Notes: generated by a model not told the origin, from the sequence alone. A stretch of 64,000 bases of DNA from Deltaproteobacteria bacterium (GCA_016219005.1 JACRCN010000105.1:23808-87807), one strand, 5' to 3'; positions 52,637 to 60,966 are shown, numbered from the stretch's first letter. Made by a program: numbers and translations.

Positions 52637-53359
52637 ATGACTACCCTGCGGGCCTCGGAACTGGTCAAAACGTACAAGGGCCGCCGGGTGGTCTCCGGTG
52701 TCAGCATCGCGGTGGACAGCGGCGAAGTGGTGGGGTTGCTGGGGCCGAACGGCGCCGGCAAGACCACGACCTTTTACATGATCATCGGGTTGGTGAAGCC
52801 GGACGGTGGCGGCATCTTTCTTGACGCTGCCGAGATCACGGATTACCCTATGCACGTTCGCGCACAGCGCGGCGTCGGCTACCTTCCCCAAGAAACGTCA
52901 GTGTTTCGGAGACTGACGGTGCGCCAGAACGTGATGGCGGTGCTGGAACTCCTGCCCCTGTCCCGTCCGAAGCGCAACGAGCAGGCGGATCGGCTCCTGG
53001 ACGAGTTGGGCATCAAACATCTATCCGACCAGAAGGCCAACGTGCTTTCCGGCGGCGAATGCCGGCGCCTTGAAATTTCCCGGGCGCTGGCGACGAATCC
53101 GGCCTTCATCCTTCTGGACGAGCCGTTTGCCGGCATCGATCCGTTGGCAGTGGCCGACATCAAGAGCATCATCGTCCACCTGAAGCAACGCGGCATCGGC
53201 ATTCTGATTTCCGATCACAACGTGAGGGAGACGTTGGGCGTCTGCGACCGGGCATTCATCATGGTGGACGGGCAAGTCATCGAGGCCGGACCGCCGGAGA
53301 CCATCGTGTGCAGTGAGGCCGTTTGCCGTTCCTATCTCGGAGAAGACTTTAAGCTCTAA
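52637..53359 (+). CDS. lptB: LPS export ABC transporter ATPase LptB
   Basis: LptB powers LPS extraction with LptFG. The 240-residue protein has Walker A GPNGAGKTT, Q-loop YLPQETSVFRRLTV, signature VLSGGECRRLEI, Walker B FILLDEPFAGIDP and the H-loop ISDHNVRETL. The PLAVADI and NVRETL segments are LptB-like. I chose the ATG at 52637 (MTTLRASELVKTYKG). The frame is open 28 codons further without domain similarity. It comes after lptC/A and directly before rpoN (one base between stop and start), the common lptB-rpoN arrangement. Confidence 0.96.
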   Translation: MTTLRASELVKTYKGRRVVSGVSIAVDSGEVVGLLGPNGAGKTTTFYMIIGLVKPDGGGIFLDAAEITDYPMHVRAQRGVGYLPQETSVFRRLTVRQNVMAVLELLPLSRPKRNEQADRLLDELGIKHLSDQKANVLSGGECRRLEISRALATNPAFILLDEPFAGIDPLAVADIKSIIVHLKQRGIGILISDHNVRETLGVCDRAFIMVDGQVIEAGPPETIVCSEAVCRSYLGEDFKL

Positions 53360-53360
53360 T

Positions 53361-54800
53361 ATGGCCCTGGAACTTCGACAACAACTGAAACTGACCCAGC
53401 AGCTGATCATGACGCCCCAGCTGCAGATGGCGATCAAGCTCCTGCAGCTTTCCCGGCTCGAGCTCATGGACACCGTCCGCCGGGAGCTCGAGGAGAACCC
53501 CGCCCTGGAGGAGGTCCCCGAGAGCGCGGGCGACGAGCAGTTGACCGAAACGGAAGCGCCTCCGCCGCCGCCAACCGAGATGTCCCCCACCCAGGAGGTC
53601 ACGATCCAGGAGAAGATCCATGACGAGATCGACTGGAGCGGCTTCCTGGAAGACTACAGCACCCCCTCCCGGGTATCCCACGAATCCGAGGACCGCGAGT
53701 CCCCGAAGTACGAGGCCTTCATCACGCGCAAGGAATCGCTGAACGACCACCTGCTCTGGCAATTCCTCATGACCAAGCCGAACCGGGAAGACGAGGAGAT
53801 TGCGAGCCTGATCATCGGCAACCTCAACCGCGACGGCTACCTGGAGGTCCCGATCGAGGAACTGGCCACCAACGGCAACATCCCCGTGGAACTGGTGGAG
53901 AAGGTTCTCGCTCTGATGCAAACCTTCGACCCGGTGGGCGTGTGCGCCCGCAACCTCAGGGAGTGCCTGCTGATCCAGGCTCGCTACCTCGGCTGCGGCG
54001 GCACCATCGTGACGGACATCATCTCCGAGCACCTTCCCAACCTGGAAAAAAAGAACTACAAGGCCATCGCCAAGGCGCTCAAAGCGAGCCTGGAAGAGAT
54101 CGTGTCCGCCGTCAGCGTCATCAAGGGCATGGAGCCGCGCCCCGGTCGCCAGTTCAGCGACGAAAATCCCCAGTACATCACCCCCGACATCTATGTCCAC
54201 AAGGTGGACAACGAATTCGTGGTCGTTCTGAACGACGACGGCATGCCGAAACTGCGGGTGAACTCCCTCTTCAAGCGCTCCGTCAGCCGCGGCCGGCGCA
54301 TGACGAACGAGGCGGAGGATTACATCCACGACAAAATGCGCTCGGCGGCCTGGCTGATCAAGAGCATCCACCAGCGCCAGAAGACCATCTACAAGGTTAT
54401 GGAGAGCATCCTGCGCTACCAGCGGGAGTTTTTCGAAAAGGGCATCACCCACCTGAAACCAATGGTCCTCCGGGACGTGGCCCAGGACATCGGGATGCAC
54501 GAGTCCACGATCAGCCGGGTCACGACCAACAAGTACGCCCACACCCCCCAGGGGATCTTCGAACTGAAGTACTTTTTCAACAGCTCCATCCGGCGCGACG
54601 AGGGCGGGGCCATCGCCTCCGCGAGCGTCATGGAGAAAATCCGGCAGATCATCGCCTCCGAGGACCACCGGCGACCGCACAGCGACGACAAGATCGCCCA
54701 TATGCTCAAGCAGGAGAACATCACCATCGCACGCCGGACCGTAGCAAAATACCGCGAAATGATGCGGGTGCTGCCGTCCAACAAACGCAAAGAAATTTAG
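53361..54800 (+). CDS. rpoN: RNA polymerase sigma-54 factor
   Basis: RpoN directs RNA polymerase to -24/-12 promoters and needs an AAA+ activator. The 479-residue protein opens with the Gln-rich region I (LELRQQLKLTQQLIMTPQLQMAIKLLQLS). An acidic segment follows, then the core-binding region and the helix-turn-helix. The RpoN box is seen as IARRTVAKYREMM near the C-terminus. The ATG at 53361 follows the lptB stop at once. It sits ahead of hpf, ptsN and rapZ, the conserved neighbourhood. A promoter with the TGG-N8-TTGC layout is noted at 9930. Confidence 0.97.
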   Translation: MALELRQQLKLTQQLIMTPQLQMAIKLLQLSRLELMDTVRRELEENPALEEVPESAGDEQLTETEAPPPPPTEMSPTQEVTIQEKIHDEIDWSGFLEDYSTPSRVSHESEDRESPKYEAFITRKESLNDHLLWQFLMTKPNREDEEIASLIIGNLNRDGYLEVPIEELATNGNIPVELVEKVLALMQTFDPVGVCARNLRECLLIQARYLGCGGTIVTDIISEHLPNLEKKNYKAIAKALKASLEEIVSAVSVIKGMEPRPGRQFSDENPQYITPDIYVHKVDNEFVVVLNDDGMPKLRVNSLFKRSVSRGRRMTNEAEDYIHDKMRSAAWLIKSIHQRQKTIYKVMESILRYQREFFEKGITHLKPMVLRDVAQDIGMHESTISRVTTNKYAHTPQGIFELKYFFNSSIRRDEGGAIASASVMEKIRQIIASEDHRRPHSDDKIAHMLKQENITIARRTVAKYREMMRVLPSNKRKEI

Positions 54801-54810
54801 GAGGGTTTTT

Positions 54811-55338
54811 ATGCAGACATCGGTGACATTCAAGAATCTCGACCCTTCCGAACACCTCAAGGCATACGTGAGCGACAAGCTCAACCGCTTCGACAAACTG
54901 CTCGACAACCCGGCAGAGGCCGGTGTCACCCTGCTGGTGGAAAAACACCGCCACATCGCGGAGATCAACATCACCGGGGACCGACTCACCCTCAACGGCA
55001 CGGAAGAAACCGGGGACATGTACTCCGCCATCGATATGGTCCTCGACAAACTCGAAAAACAGCTCAAGCGCAGCAAACAGAAGATCCGCGAACGCCGCGC
55101 CAGCGCCAAGGGCCAGACCCGCACCATCCGGGAGGAGCCGGCGCCGGAGGAGGAATTCGTTCGGGAGATCAAGGTCCAAAGCCTGGAATACAAGCCCATG
55201 GACGTGGAGGAGGCCGTGCTCCAGATGGACCTCTCCGAGGAAAGCTTCCTGGTCTTTACTAATTCCCGATCCGAGCATATCAACGTGCTATACCGGCGCA
55301 AGGACGGTCACTACGGTCTGATTCAGCCGCGCAGCTGA
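54811..55338 (+). CDS. hpf: Ribosome hibernation promoting factor, long form
   Basis: Long HPF dimerises 70S ribosomes into inactive 100S particles. The 175-residue protein has the N-terminal ribosome-binding domain (VTFKNLDPSEHLKAYVSDKLNRFDKLL, residues 1-100). A charged linker leads to a C-terminal dimerisation domain (KSLEYKPMDVEEAVLQMDLSEESFLVFTNSRSEHINVLYRRKDGHYGLIQP)-type fold, residues about 125-172. The length matches the long form rather than YfiA. A strong AGGAGG site lies before the ATG. It is 10 bases after rpoN. Confidence 0.95.
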   Translation: MQTSVTFKNLDPSEHLKAYVSDKLNRFDKLLDNPAEAGVTLLVEKHRHIAEINITGDRLTLNGTEETGDMYSAIDMVLDKLEKQLKRSKQKIRERRASAKGQTRTIREEPAPEEEFVREIKVQSLEYKPMDVEEAVLQMDLSEESFLVFTNSRSEHINVLYRRKDGHYGLIQPRS

Positions 55339-55391
55339 CAGCCGGAAGTCCGACGCGGCGCCACCTCCTCTCGCGGGCGGAATTGGGCGAC

Positions 55392-55850
55392 ATGAAAATA
55401 TTGGATGCGCTTCAGATGGAAGCGATACTTCCGGATTTGAAATCCAAGACCAAAACCGAGGTCCTGGAGGAATTGGCGGCGCCGGTTGCGCACCTGGCGG
55501 ACATCAATCGGAACGATCTGGTCCGGGTCCTTCAGGAACGCGAGCTGCTGGGCAGCACCGGTATCGGCAGCGGCATCGGCATTCCGCACGGGAAGTTGAA
55601 AGACATCGACAATCTTTACATCGGTTTCGGATTAAGCCGTCCGGGGGTTGACTTCGAATCCCTGGACGGGCAGCCGGCCCGCATTTTTTTCCTGTTGGTG
55701 ACCCCGGAAAACTCCATGGGCCTGCACCTGAAGCTTCTGGCCCGTATTTCCCGCATCCTCAAGAACGAGCCGTTCCGACAACGGTTGATGCAGGCGCGCA
55801 ACCGCGAAGAGATTTTCAGCATCATCAAGGAGGAGGACGAGGAATTCTGA
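55392..55850 (+). CDS. ptsN: PTS IIA(Ntr)/fructose-type protein PtsN
   Basis: A 152-residue EIIA of the fructose/nitrogen class. The phosphorylated histidine lies in GIGIPHGKLKD. The RELLGSTGIGSGIGIPHG block and FFLLVTPENSMGLHLKLLARISRILKN complete the fold. In PTS-Ntr it is regulatory, linked to potassium, nitrogen and sigma-54 functions. I start at the ATG at 55392; a TTG three codons earlier is possible. It is 54 bases after hpf. No EI or HPr gene is in the window. Confidence 0.93.
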   Translation: MKILDALQMEAILPDLKSKTKTEVLEELAAPVAHLADINRNDLVRVLQERELLGSTGIGSGIGIPHGKLKDIDNLYIGFGLSRPGVDFESLDGQPARIFFLLVTPENSMGLHLKLLARISRILKNEPFRQRLMQARNREEIFSIIKEEDEEF

Positions 55851-55875
55851 ATGCGCAGCGTGCTGATGATCTGAC

Positions 55876-56745
55876 GTGAAAGACCTACCCATCATCATAG
55901 TCACCGGCCTGTCGGGCTCCGGCAAGAGTTCCGCCATTGCGGCACTGGCGGATGTGGGCTTTTACTGTGTCGACAACATGCCGGTCGATCTGCTGCCCAA
56001 GTTTCTGGAGCTGCCGATCGAGAGCGGCTCGGGCATGGCCGGCCTCGCTTTCGTCATGGACCTGCGGGAGAAGGGCTTCCTCGCGAAGCACGATCCCGTG
56101 CTGAGCAGCCTGCGGCAGAAGGGATTCAGCTTCGAGATCCTCTTCCTGGAGGCCGACGAAAAGGTCCTGGTTCAGCGCTACAGCGCAACCCGCCGCCAGC
56201 ATCCTATGGCCCAGGGAAAAGGCCTGGTCGCCGCCATCCAGTTGGAGCGGCAGATGCTTCAGCCGCTGCGGGATGCCGCCGAGCACATCATCAATTCGAC
56301 TCAGCTCAATGTGCACGAGCTGAAAGCAAGAGTCATCGAGATCGCCCAGGCGCGCCGCGCGCTGGCGCCCATGCAGGTCAACATCCTGTCCTTCGGGTTC
56401 AAATACGGCATTCCGCCGGACGCCGACCTCGTCGTGGACGTGCGCTTCCTGCCCAACCCGTTCTTTGTGCCCGACCTGAAGCACCTGGACGGAGAGGCCC
56501 GGGAAATCCAGGATTTCATTTTCGGCGCCCCCGAGGCGCGCGAGTTCACCACCAGGTACGCCGAACTGATCGACTATCTGATCCCCCTGTATGAACGGGA
56601 GGGCAAGGCGAACTTAAGCATTGCCGTGGGCTGCACCGGCGGCCGACACCGTTCGGTAGCGATCGCCCGGACGATCTACGATCGGCTCGCCAAGGGGCGC
56701 CGTGGCGTGGGGCTGATTCACCGCGACATCCAACAGCCGACATGA
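55876..56745 (+). CDS. rapZ: RNase adapter/nucleotide-binding protein RapZ
   Basis: The 289-residue protein has Walker A VTGLSGSGKSSAIAAL and the RapZ-type N-terminal segments FYCVDNMPVDLL and FLEADEKVLVQRYSATRRQHP. The C-terminal domain is present (SFGFKYGIPPDADLVVDVRFLPNPF, AVGCTGGRHRSVAIAR). In E. coli it guides RNase E to the GlmZ RNA and so controls GlmS; outside Enterobacteria its role is less clear. It starts with GTG at 55876. It follows ptsN as usual. The next gene is 386 bases away, across a repeat-bearing gap. Confidence 0.95.
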   Translation: MKDLPIIIVTGLSGSGKSSAIAALADVGFYCVDNMPVDLLPKFLELPIESGSGMAGLAFVMDLREKGFLAKHDPVLSSLRQKGFSFEILFLEADEKVLVQRYSATRRQHPMAQGKGLVAAIQLERQMLQPLRDAAEHIINSTQLNVHELKARVIEIAQARRALAPMQVNILSFGFKYGIPPDADLVVDVRFLPNPFFVPDLKHLDGEAREIQDFIFGAPEAREFTTRYAELIDYLIPLYEREGKANLSIAVGCTGGRHRSVAIARTIYDRLAKGRRGVGLIHRDIQQPT

Positions 56746-57131
56746 TAAAAGAAGTTGTTGCCCAGGTAGATAGACTGAAGGAAAAGACATGCGCGATCAT
56801 ACAAAGCCAAAATCGTTTGGAACCGTTGCCAGGTGATCGTGTCATGGATAATCATTATTGCCCTTCAGTCTTCAGCCTAGAAGTGGTTTCACAACCTCGG
56901 ATCACACCTGAGGGCAAGGCGCAGACCGATTCGAAAGCGCAGCAACCACGGCAGGTTGTGAGCATTTCGAGAGGTCTGCAACGCCGCCATCGGGCGTCAG
57001 ACGGGGTTATGATCACTTCTAACCACCTGATGAGTTTCGGCAGACCAACAAAATACCAAAACCGTTTTGAGTTTCTTCTTCGACATCAGGCAACCGGCGG
57101 GGTTATGAGGTAAGCCGGTTGAAAGGACACC
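56746..57131. repeat. Repeat-bearing structured intergenic element
   Basis: No gene is supported here. From the left: a repeat shared with cmk (56769-56803), then a nested stem-loop at 56918-56985 and a 10-base direct repeat GGGGTTATGA at 57003-57012 and 57099-57108. The stem-loop has outer GGC/GCC, GCAGACC with GGTCTGC, CGAAA with TTTCG and CAACC with GGTTG. CCAAAA-YCGTTT also occurs twice (56807 and 57055). The composition and nested pairing look like a dispersed element or a structured RNA. The last bases before 57132 (GAAAGGACACC) are the ribosome site of the next gene. Confidence 0.6.
56769..56803 (+). repeat. Short interspersed repeat, copy B
   Basis: This copy matches 29499-29533 at 31 of 35 positions. 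The longest exact run is GGAAAAGACATGCG (14 bases). Here it is non-coding, 24 bases after the rapZ stop. Confidence 0.6.
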
Positions 57132-57551
57132 ATGATCGGCATCGTCGTCGTCACTCACAGCCAACTGGGGGAAGCCCTCATCGAAGCCGCCGAGTTCATC
57201 GTAGGGAGCCGGCCGGAGGGGGTTGTTTCCGTCTCGATTGACCTTAATCAAAACGTCGACAAGCTCAGAGAGAAGGTCGCCGCCGGCATCAAGAAAGCGG
57301 GCCGTGAAGAGGGCGTTCTCCTTCTGACCGACATGTTCGGCGGAACCCCTTCGAACATCAGCTATTCATTCCTGGAAGAAGGCAAGGTGGAGGTGCTCTC
57401 CGGGGTCAATCTGCCGATTCTGGTCCACGCGTTGAACTCCCGCGTCAAGATGGGGTTGACCGAGCTGGCCGCCAGCCTCGAAACCTTCGGTCGGAAAAGC
57501 ATCACGTTGGCGAGCGGGATTTTAAAGGGAAACAAGCGGAGCGGCGCATGA
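57132..57551 (+). CDS. PTS mannose/fructose-type IIA protein
   Basis: A 139-residue EIIA of the mannose (EIIA-Man) class. The start MIGIVVVTHSQLGEALIEAAEFIVG carries the active histidine in VVTHSQLG. LLTDMFGGTPSNISYSFL and VLSGVNLPILVHAL are the family core. No IIB, IIC or IID gene follows, so transport is unlikely. In Desulfobacterota these EIIA proteins sit after rapZ and probably have a regulatory role. The next gene, rimI, overlaps its end by four bases. Confidence 0.92.
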   Translation: MIGIVVVTHSQLGEALIEAAEFIVGSRPEGVVSVSIDLNQNVDKLREKVAAGIKKAGREEGVLLLTDMFGGTPSNISYSFLEEGKVEVLSGVNLPILVHALNSRVKMGLTELAASLETFGRKSITLASGILKGNKRSGA

Positions 57552-58021
57552 CGCAGTGGAGCCTCAGCGCTCTGAGCCCCGTGGACATCGACCCGATATT
57601 GGACATCGAGGGCCGATCGTTCAGCTGGCCATGGGGCCGGTCGTCGTTCGAGGGCGAGGCGGACAGCCCAGGCGCGGGCAGCTGGGTGGTCAGGGCGCCT
57701 GGGTCCACGGGCGCTGAGCAGGTTGTGGCCTATATCTTTTTCCGGCTGATCGCCGACGAGATGCACATTTTCCGCATCGCGGTGGCCCCCGAGTGGCGAC
57801 GCCGGGGAATCGGGGCACGGCTCGTCGCCGAGTGCTTGGATGCGGCCATCCGCCGCGGTGCGCGGGTGGCGCTGCTCGAGGTCCGGCCATCGAGCACAGA
57901 GGCCCTCGCGCTCTATCGCAAGTTCGGCTTCCGGGTCGTCGCCACCCGCCCGGGCTACTATTCAGACAGTGGTGAGGATGCCCTCATTCTGCAAAAAGAG
58001 ATAAAGGAGGAGAATCTATGA
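57548..58021 (+). CDS. rimI: Ribosomal protein S18 alanine N-acetyltransferase RimI
   Basis: A 157-residue GNAT acetyltransferase. The acetyl-CoA loop is RIAVAPEWRRRGIGARLVAECL. ALLEVRPSSTEALALYRKFGFRVVATRPGYYSDSGEDALILQKEI matches RimI closely. It acetylates the N-terminal alanine of S18, although other substrates are known. The start overlaps the EIIA gene and the stop overlaps the gap start (ATGA), so these three genes are translationally linked. Confidence 0.88.
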   Translation: MTQWSLSALSPVDIDPILDIEGRSFSWPWGRSSFEGEADSPGAGSWVVRAPGSTGAEQVVAYIFFRLIADEMHIFRIAVAPEWRRRGIGARLVAECLDAAIRRGARVALLEVRPSSTEALALYRKFGFRVVATRPGYYSDSGEDALILQKEIKEENL

Positions 58022-59022
58022 CGGTCAAGATCGGCATCAATGGGTTTGGACGGATCGGGCGCCTGCTGTTCCGGGCGGCATTGAAAAATCCGGAGGTGAG
58101 TGTCGTCGCCATCAACGACCTCACCAATTCGGACACCATGGCCCACCTGCTGAAATACGACTCCGTGCACGGCACACTTTCCGTCACCGTGGCCGCCAAG
58201 GGCGACGGCATCGAGGTCGGTGGCAAAACAGTGGCCATTCGCTCGGTGAAAGACCCGGAAAAGATCGATTGGAAGGATCTCGGAGTCGACATCGTCGCCG
58301 AGTGCACCGGCTTCTTCACCAAGCGCGAAGATGCGGCCAAGCATCTCACCGCCGGCGCCCGCAAGGTGGTCATCTCCGCGCCGGCCACCAACCCGGACAT
58401 CACCATCGTCATGGGGGTGAACTCCCACCGCTATGATCCGAAGCAGCACCACATCGTCTCCAATGCTTCCTGCACTACCAACTGTCTCGCGCCGGTTGCC
58501 AAGGTCCTGCACGAGAACTTCAAAATCAAGCACGGCCTGATGACCACGGTGCATTCGTACACCGGCGATCAGCGGCTGCTCGACTTCCCGCACAAGGATC
58601 TGCGCCGGGCGCGCTCCGCCGCCCTTTCCATGGTCCCCACCACCACGGGAGCTGCCAAGGCGGTGGGCCTGGTCCTTCCCGAACTGGCCGGCAAGCTCAA
58701 CGGCCTGGCCGTGCGCGTGCCCACCCCGAACGTTTCCCTCGTGGACCTCGTGGTGGCGATCGAGAAGACCGGTGTCACCGTGTCCGAGGTCAACGCAGCT
58801 CTGAAGGAAGCTTCGGAGAAGGCGCTCACCGGCATTCTCGGATACAGCGAGGCCCCGCTCGTGTCGGCCGATTTCAACGGCTGCCCCCTCTCCTCGATTG
58901 TCGATGCCCCCAACACCTATGTCATCGATAACATGGTCAAGGTGCTCGCCTGGTACGACAATGAAACCGGCTACTCCACCCGCATGGTCGACCTGGCCGC
59001 GATGATGGGAGCAAAACTGTAA
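58018..59022 (+). CDS. gap: Glyceraldehyde-3-phosphate dehydrogenase, type I
   Basis: The 334-residue enzyme oxidises glyceraldehyde-3-phosphate with NAD and phosphate, or runs in reverse in gluconeogenesis. INGFGRIGRLLFRAAL is the NAD-binding start, SNASCTTNCLAPV contains the catalytic cysteine, and TTVHSYTGDQRLLDFPHKDLRRAR holds the catalytic His partner. WYDNETGYSTRMVDLA is the C-terminal signature. An AAAGGAGGAGAA ribosome site inside the end of rimI precedes the ATG. tpiA follows in the usual order. Confidence 0.97.
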   Translation: MTVKIGINGFGRIGRLLFRAALKNPEVSVVAINDLTNSDTMAHLLKYDSVHGTLSVTVAAKGDGIEVGGKTVAIRSVKDPEKIDWKDLGVDIVAECTGFFTKREDAAKHLTAGARKVVISAPATNPDITIVMGVNSHRYDPKQHHIVSNASCTTNCLAPVAKVLHENFKIKHGLMTTVHSYTGDQRLLDFPHKDLRRARSAALSMVPTTTGAAKAVGLVLPELAGKLNGLAVRVPTPNVSLVDLVVAIEKTGVTVSEVNAALKEASEKALTGILGYSEAPLVSADFNGCPLSSIVDAPNTYVIDNMVKVLAWYDNETGYSTRMVDLAAMMGAKL

Positions 59023-59104
59023 TTTCATCTATTGCCCGGCGTTCTGTACGGCAAAGATGGAAAACTGTTCTGACGCATTTCAAATCGGTGAAGGAGTATA
59101 GGCC

Positions 59105-59860
59105 ATGTCAGCCCGCCGCTCTTTAATCGCCGGCAACTGGAAGATGTACAAGACTTCCGCCGAAGCTGCCGATTTCGCGCGAAGGTTTGTGCCGCTCGTC
59201 TCCGGGCTCGCCGACCGGGACATCATGATCGCACCGCCCTTCACGGCACTGGAGACCGTGGCCGGCATCCTGAAGGGAACGAATGTCGCCCTGGGGGCCC
59301 AGAACCTGTTCTGGGAAGCCGAGGGCGCCTTCACGGCCGAGATCTCGCCCAAGATGCTGGCCGCCGCCGGCTGCCGTTACGTCATCATCGGCCACTCCGA
59401 ACGGCGGCAATTCTTCGGGGAAACCAATGACACCGTCAACCGCCGGGTCCGTGCAGCCCTGCCGGTCGGTTTGATACCGGTCATGTGCGTGGGCGAAACC
59501 GAACAAGAGCGCGAGGCCGGGCAGACCTTTTCTGTGCTTGACAAACAAGTCCGAAAAGGGTTAAAAAACTTAGTTGCGAACGAGCTGGGTACACTGGTCA
59601 TCGCCTATGAGCCCGTCTGGGCCATCGGCACCGGCAAGACCGCCACCAAGGAACAGGCCCAAACGGCCCATCAGTTCATACGGTCCCTGGTCGCGAATCT
59701 GTTCCCGGCCGGGGTGGCTGCCGCCATGCGTATTCTTTACGGCGGCAGCGTGAAACCCGAGAACATCTCAGAGCTCATGGCCATGGATGACATCGACGGT
59801 GCTTTGGTGGGTGGCGCCAGCCTGAACCCGGAATCGTTCGCCAAGATCGTCTGCTATTAG
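59105..59860 (+). CDS. tpiA: Triosephosphate isomerase
   Basis: The 251-residue enzyme interconverts dihydroxyacetone phosphate and glyceraldehyde-3-phosphate. Catalytic residues are in place: Lys in AGNWKMYKT, His in IGHSERRQFFGE, and Glu in IAYEPVWAIGTGKTA. ILYGGSVKPEN is the phosphate loop. A GGAG ribosome site lies ahead of the ATG. It lies 82 bases after gap and 19 before secG, a common gap-tpiA-secG order without pgk. Confidence 0.97.
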   Translation: MSARRSLIAGNWKMYKTSAEAADFARRFVPLVSGLADRDIMIAPPFTALETVAGILKGTNVALGAQNLFWEAEGAFTAEISPKMLAAAGCRYVIIGHSERRQFFGETNDTVNRRVRAALPVGLIPVMCVGETEQEREAGQTFSVLDKQVRKGLKNLVANELGTLVIAYEPVWAIGTGKTATKEQAQTAHQFIRSLVANLFPAGVAAAMRILYGGSVKPENISELMAMDDIDGALVGGASLNPESFAKIVCY

Positions 59861-59879
59861 AAAGGTCCATCAGCAACCC

Positions 59880-60248
59880 ATGACAATTTTACTGATCATC
59901 ATTCATGTGATCGTCTGCCTCGCGCTCATCCTGATCGTGCTCCTCCAGACCGGCAAGGGCGCCGACATCGGCGCTGCCTTCGGCGGCGGGTCCAGCAACA
60001 CGCTTTTCGGCAGCAGCGGCGCGTCCACGTTTCTGAGCAAAGCCACGGCCGGAGCCGCCATCGTTTTTATGCTGACCTCTCTCACGCTGGCCTACATCTC
60101 CAGCCAGCGGCCCACGTCCTCGGTGGTCATGGACATGCCGCCGGCGGCGGTGGAAACGAAAGCACCCGAGGCAAGCCCGGCAACCGGCGCGGCGCCCGCT
60201 GCCGGAGCAACCGAGGCCAAGCCCGAAACGCCGGCCAAGTCCCAGTAG
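59880..60248 (+). CDS. secG: Protein translocase subunit SecG
   Basis: SecG is the small third subunit of the SecYEG channel. The 122-residue protein has two membrane helices (LLIIIHVIVCLALILIVLLQTG and ATAGAAIVFMLTSLTLAYISS). Between them is the family loop GADIGAAFGGGSSNTLFGSSGASTFLSKA-type sequence. The C-terminal 40 residues are a Pro/Ala/Glu tail of low complexity. It is typical that a leucine tRNA follows, as here after 24 bases. Confidence 0.95.
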   Translation: MTILLIIIHVIVCLALILIVLLQTGKGADIGAAFGGGSSNTLFGSSGASTFLSKATAGAAIVFMLTSLTLAYISSQRPTSSVVMDMPPAAVETKAPEASPATGAAPAAGATEAKPETPAKSQ

Positions 60249-60272
60249 GGCTGCCCGTGATCGTACCGATTT

Positions 60273-60358
60273 GCCCAAGTGGTGGAACCTGGTAGACACG
60301 CTATCTTGAGGGGGTAGTGGCGCGAGCCGTGCCGGTTCAAGTCCGGCCTTGGGCACCA
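60273..60358 (+). tRNA. tRNA-Leu (anticodon GAG)
   Basis: The acceptor stem GCCCAAG pairs with CTTGGGC, followed by the discriminator A and encoded CCA. The anticodon stem CTATC/GGTAG encloses TTGAGGG, giving anticodon GAG. The long variable arm and the T-arm GCCGG-TTCAAGT-CCGGC confirm a class II leucine tRNA. Its 3' end is a typical integration site, and lower-GC accessory DNA begins right after it. Confidence 0.97.
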
Positions 60359-60371
60359 TCTGTGATGTATT

Positions 60372-60406
60372 ATGAAGGGTTCCAGTAGGTTACTGGAACC
60401 CTTCAT
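60372..60406 (+). terminator. Intrinsic terminator after tRNA-Leu
   Basis: ATGAAGGGTTCCAGTA pairs perfectly with TACTGGAACCCTTCAT over 16 bases around a GGT loop. GTTTCATTT follows. It should end the secG-tRNA transcript and also works as a terminator on the minus strand. Confidence 0.88.
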
Positions 60407-60409
60407 GTT

Positions 60410-60607
60410 TCATTTGCAGATATTTGCAGATTGGGCTTCAATCACATGGTAGAGCCTGCGGCTGAGGTCAATGTACTTCGCCCGCATGGCCAGGGCCTCC
60501 CCGAGCCGGAACCCCATTAGCGCCATCACTTTAAGGCGCAACTGCATTAACCGGCAGCAGACCCTTTCGGGAAAATACGGAGACAACATACCTGATGACC
60601 TAAACAC
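60410..60607 (-). pseudogene. Tyrosine-recombinase (integrase) fragment
   Basis: A 65-codon frame on the minus strand contains MALMGFRLGEALAMRAKYIDLSRRLYHV. This resembles the box I region of tyrosine recombinases, where the catalytic Arg sits in T-G-x-R-x-G-E (here GFRLGE). The rest of the catalytic domain (His-x-x-Arg and the Tyr) is missing, so it is a remnant. Its position next to a tRNA gene is that of an island integrase. The weak point is that the match rests on about 30 residues. Confidence 0.5.
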
Positions 60608-60857
60608 AGAAAGACTCCTCCAAATCGCGCAGAAAAAGATGCCAGCATTCTATTACGCAAAGTTCAAAAAATACGGCCTCGAAGTCACGCCAACGAAATC
60701 CTGCTACTTTTTGAGAACCTACGACCCCGCGAAACATACAAGCTCATTTTATGACTACAGCTGCACCGAATACACGGACGGAAACATACTCGACGAACCA
60801 CAGCGATAAGACAACCAGATAGAAAACAACGATCCCTGGAAAGAGGGAGACTGGTAA
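60471..60857 (+). pseudogene. Interrupted reading frame of unknown origin
   Basis: A 112-codon frame (60471-60809) ends with a TAA at 60807-60809. The same frame then continues with DNQIENNDPWKEGDW and a second stop at 60855-60857. The continuation looks like a natural C-terminus, so a nonsense change in a once longer protein is likely. The part from about 60600 onwards (AFYYAKFKKYGLEVTPTKSCYFL) is lower in GC than upstream and looks protein-like. The first part overlaps the integrase fragment antisense and is probably not coding. No family is recognised. Confidence 0.35.
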
Positions 60858-60966
60858 AGAAAACGCAAGGAGAGCGACATTCTTTTTCCTTGACTCCTTC
60901 TTTCTATTATTATAGACTTCAGCTAATTACAGTTGGATCCCCACTCTAATTCAAGCTCGACCTGGT

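Noticed and set aside
53349..55301. Long minus-strand frame across rpoN and hpf
   Set aside because: Antisense shadow of two recognised genes; no domain is visible in it.
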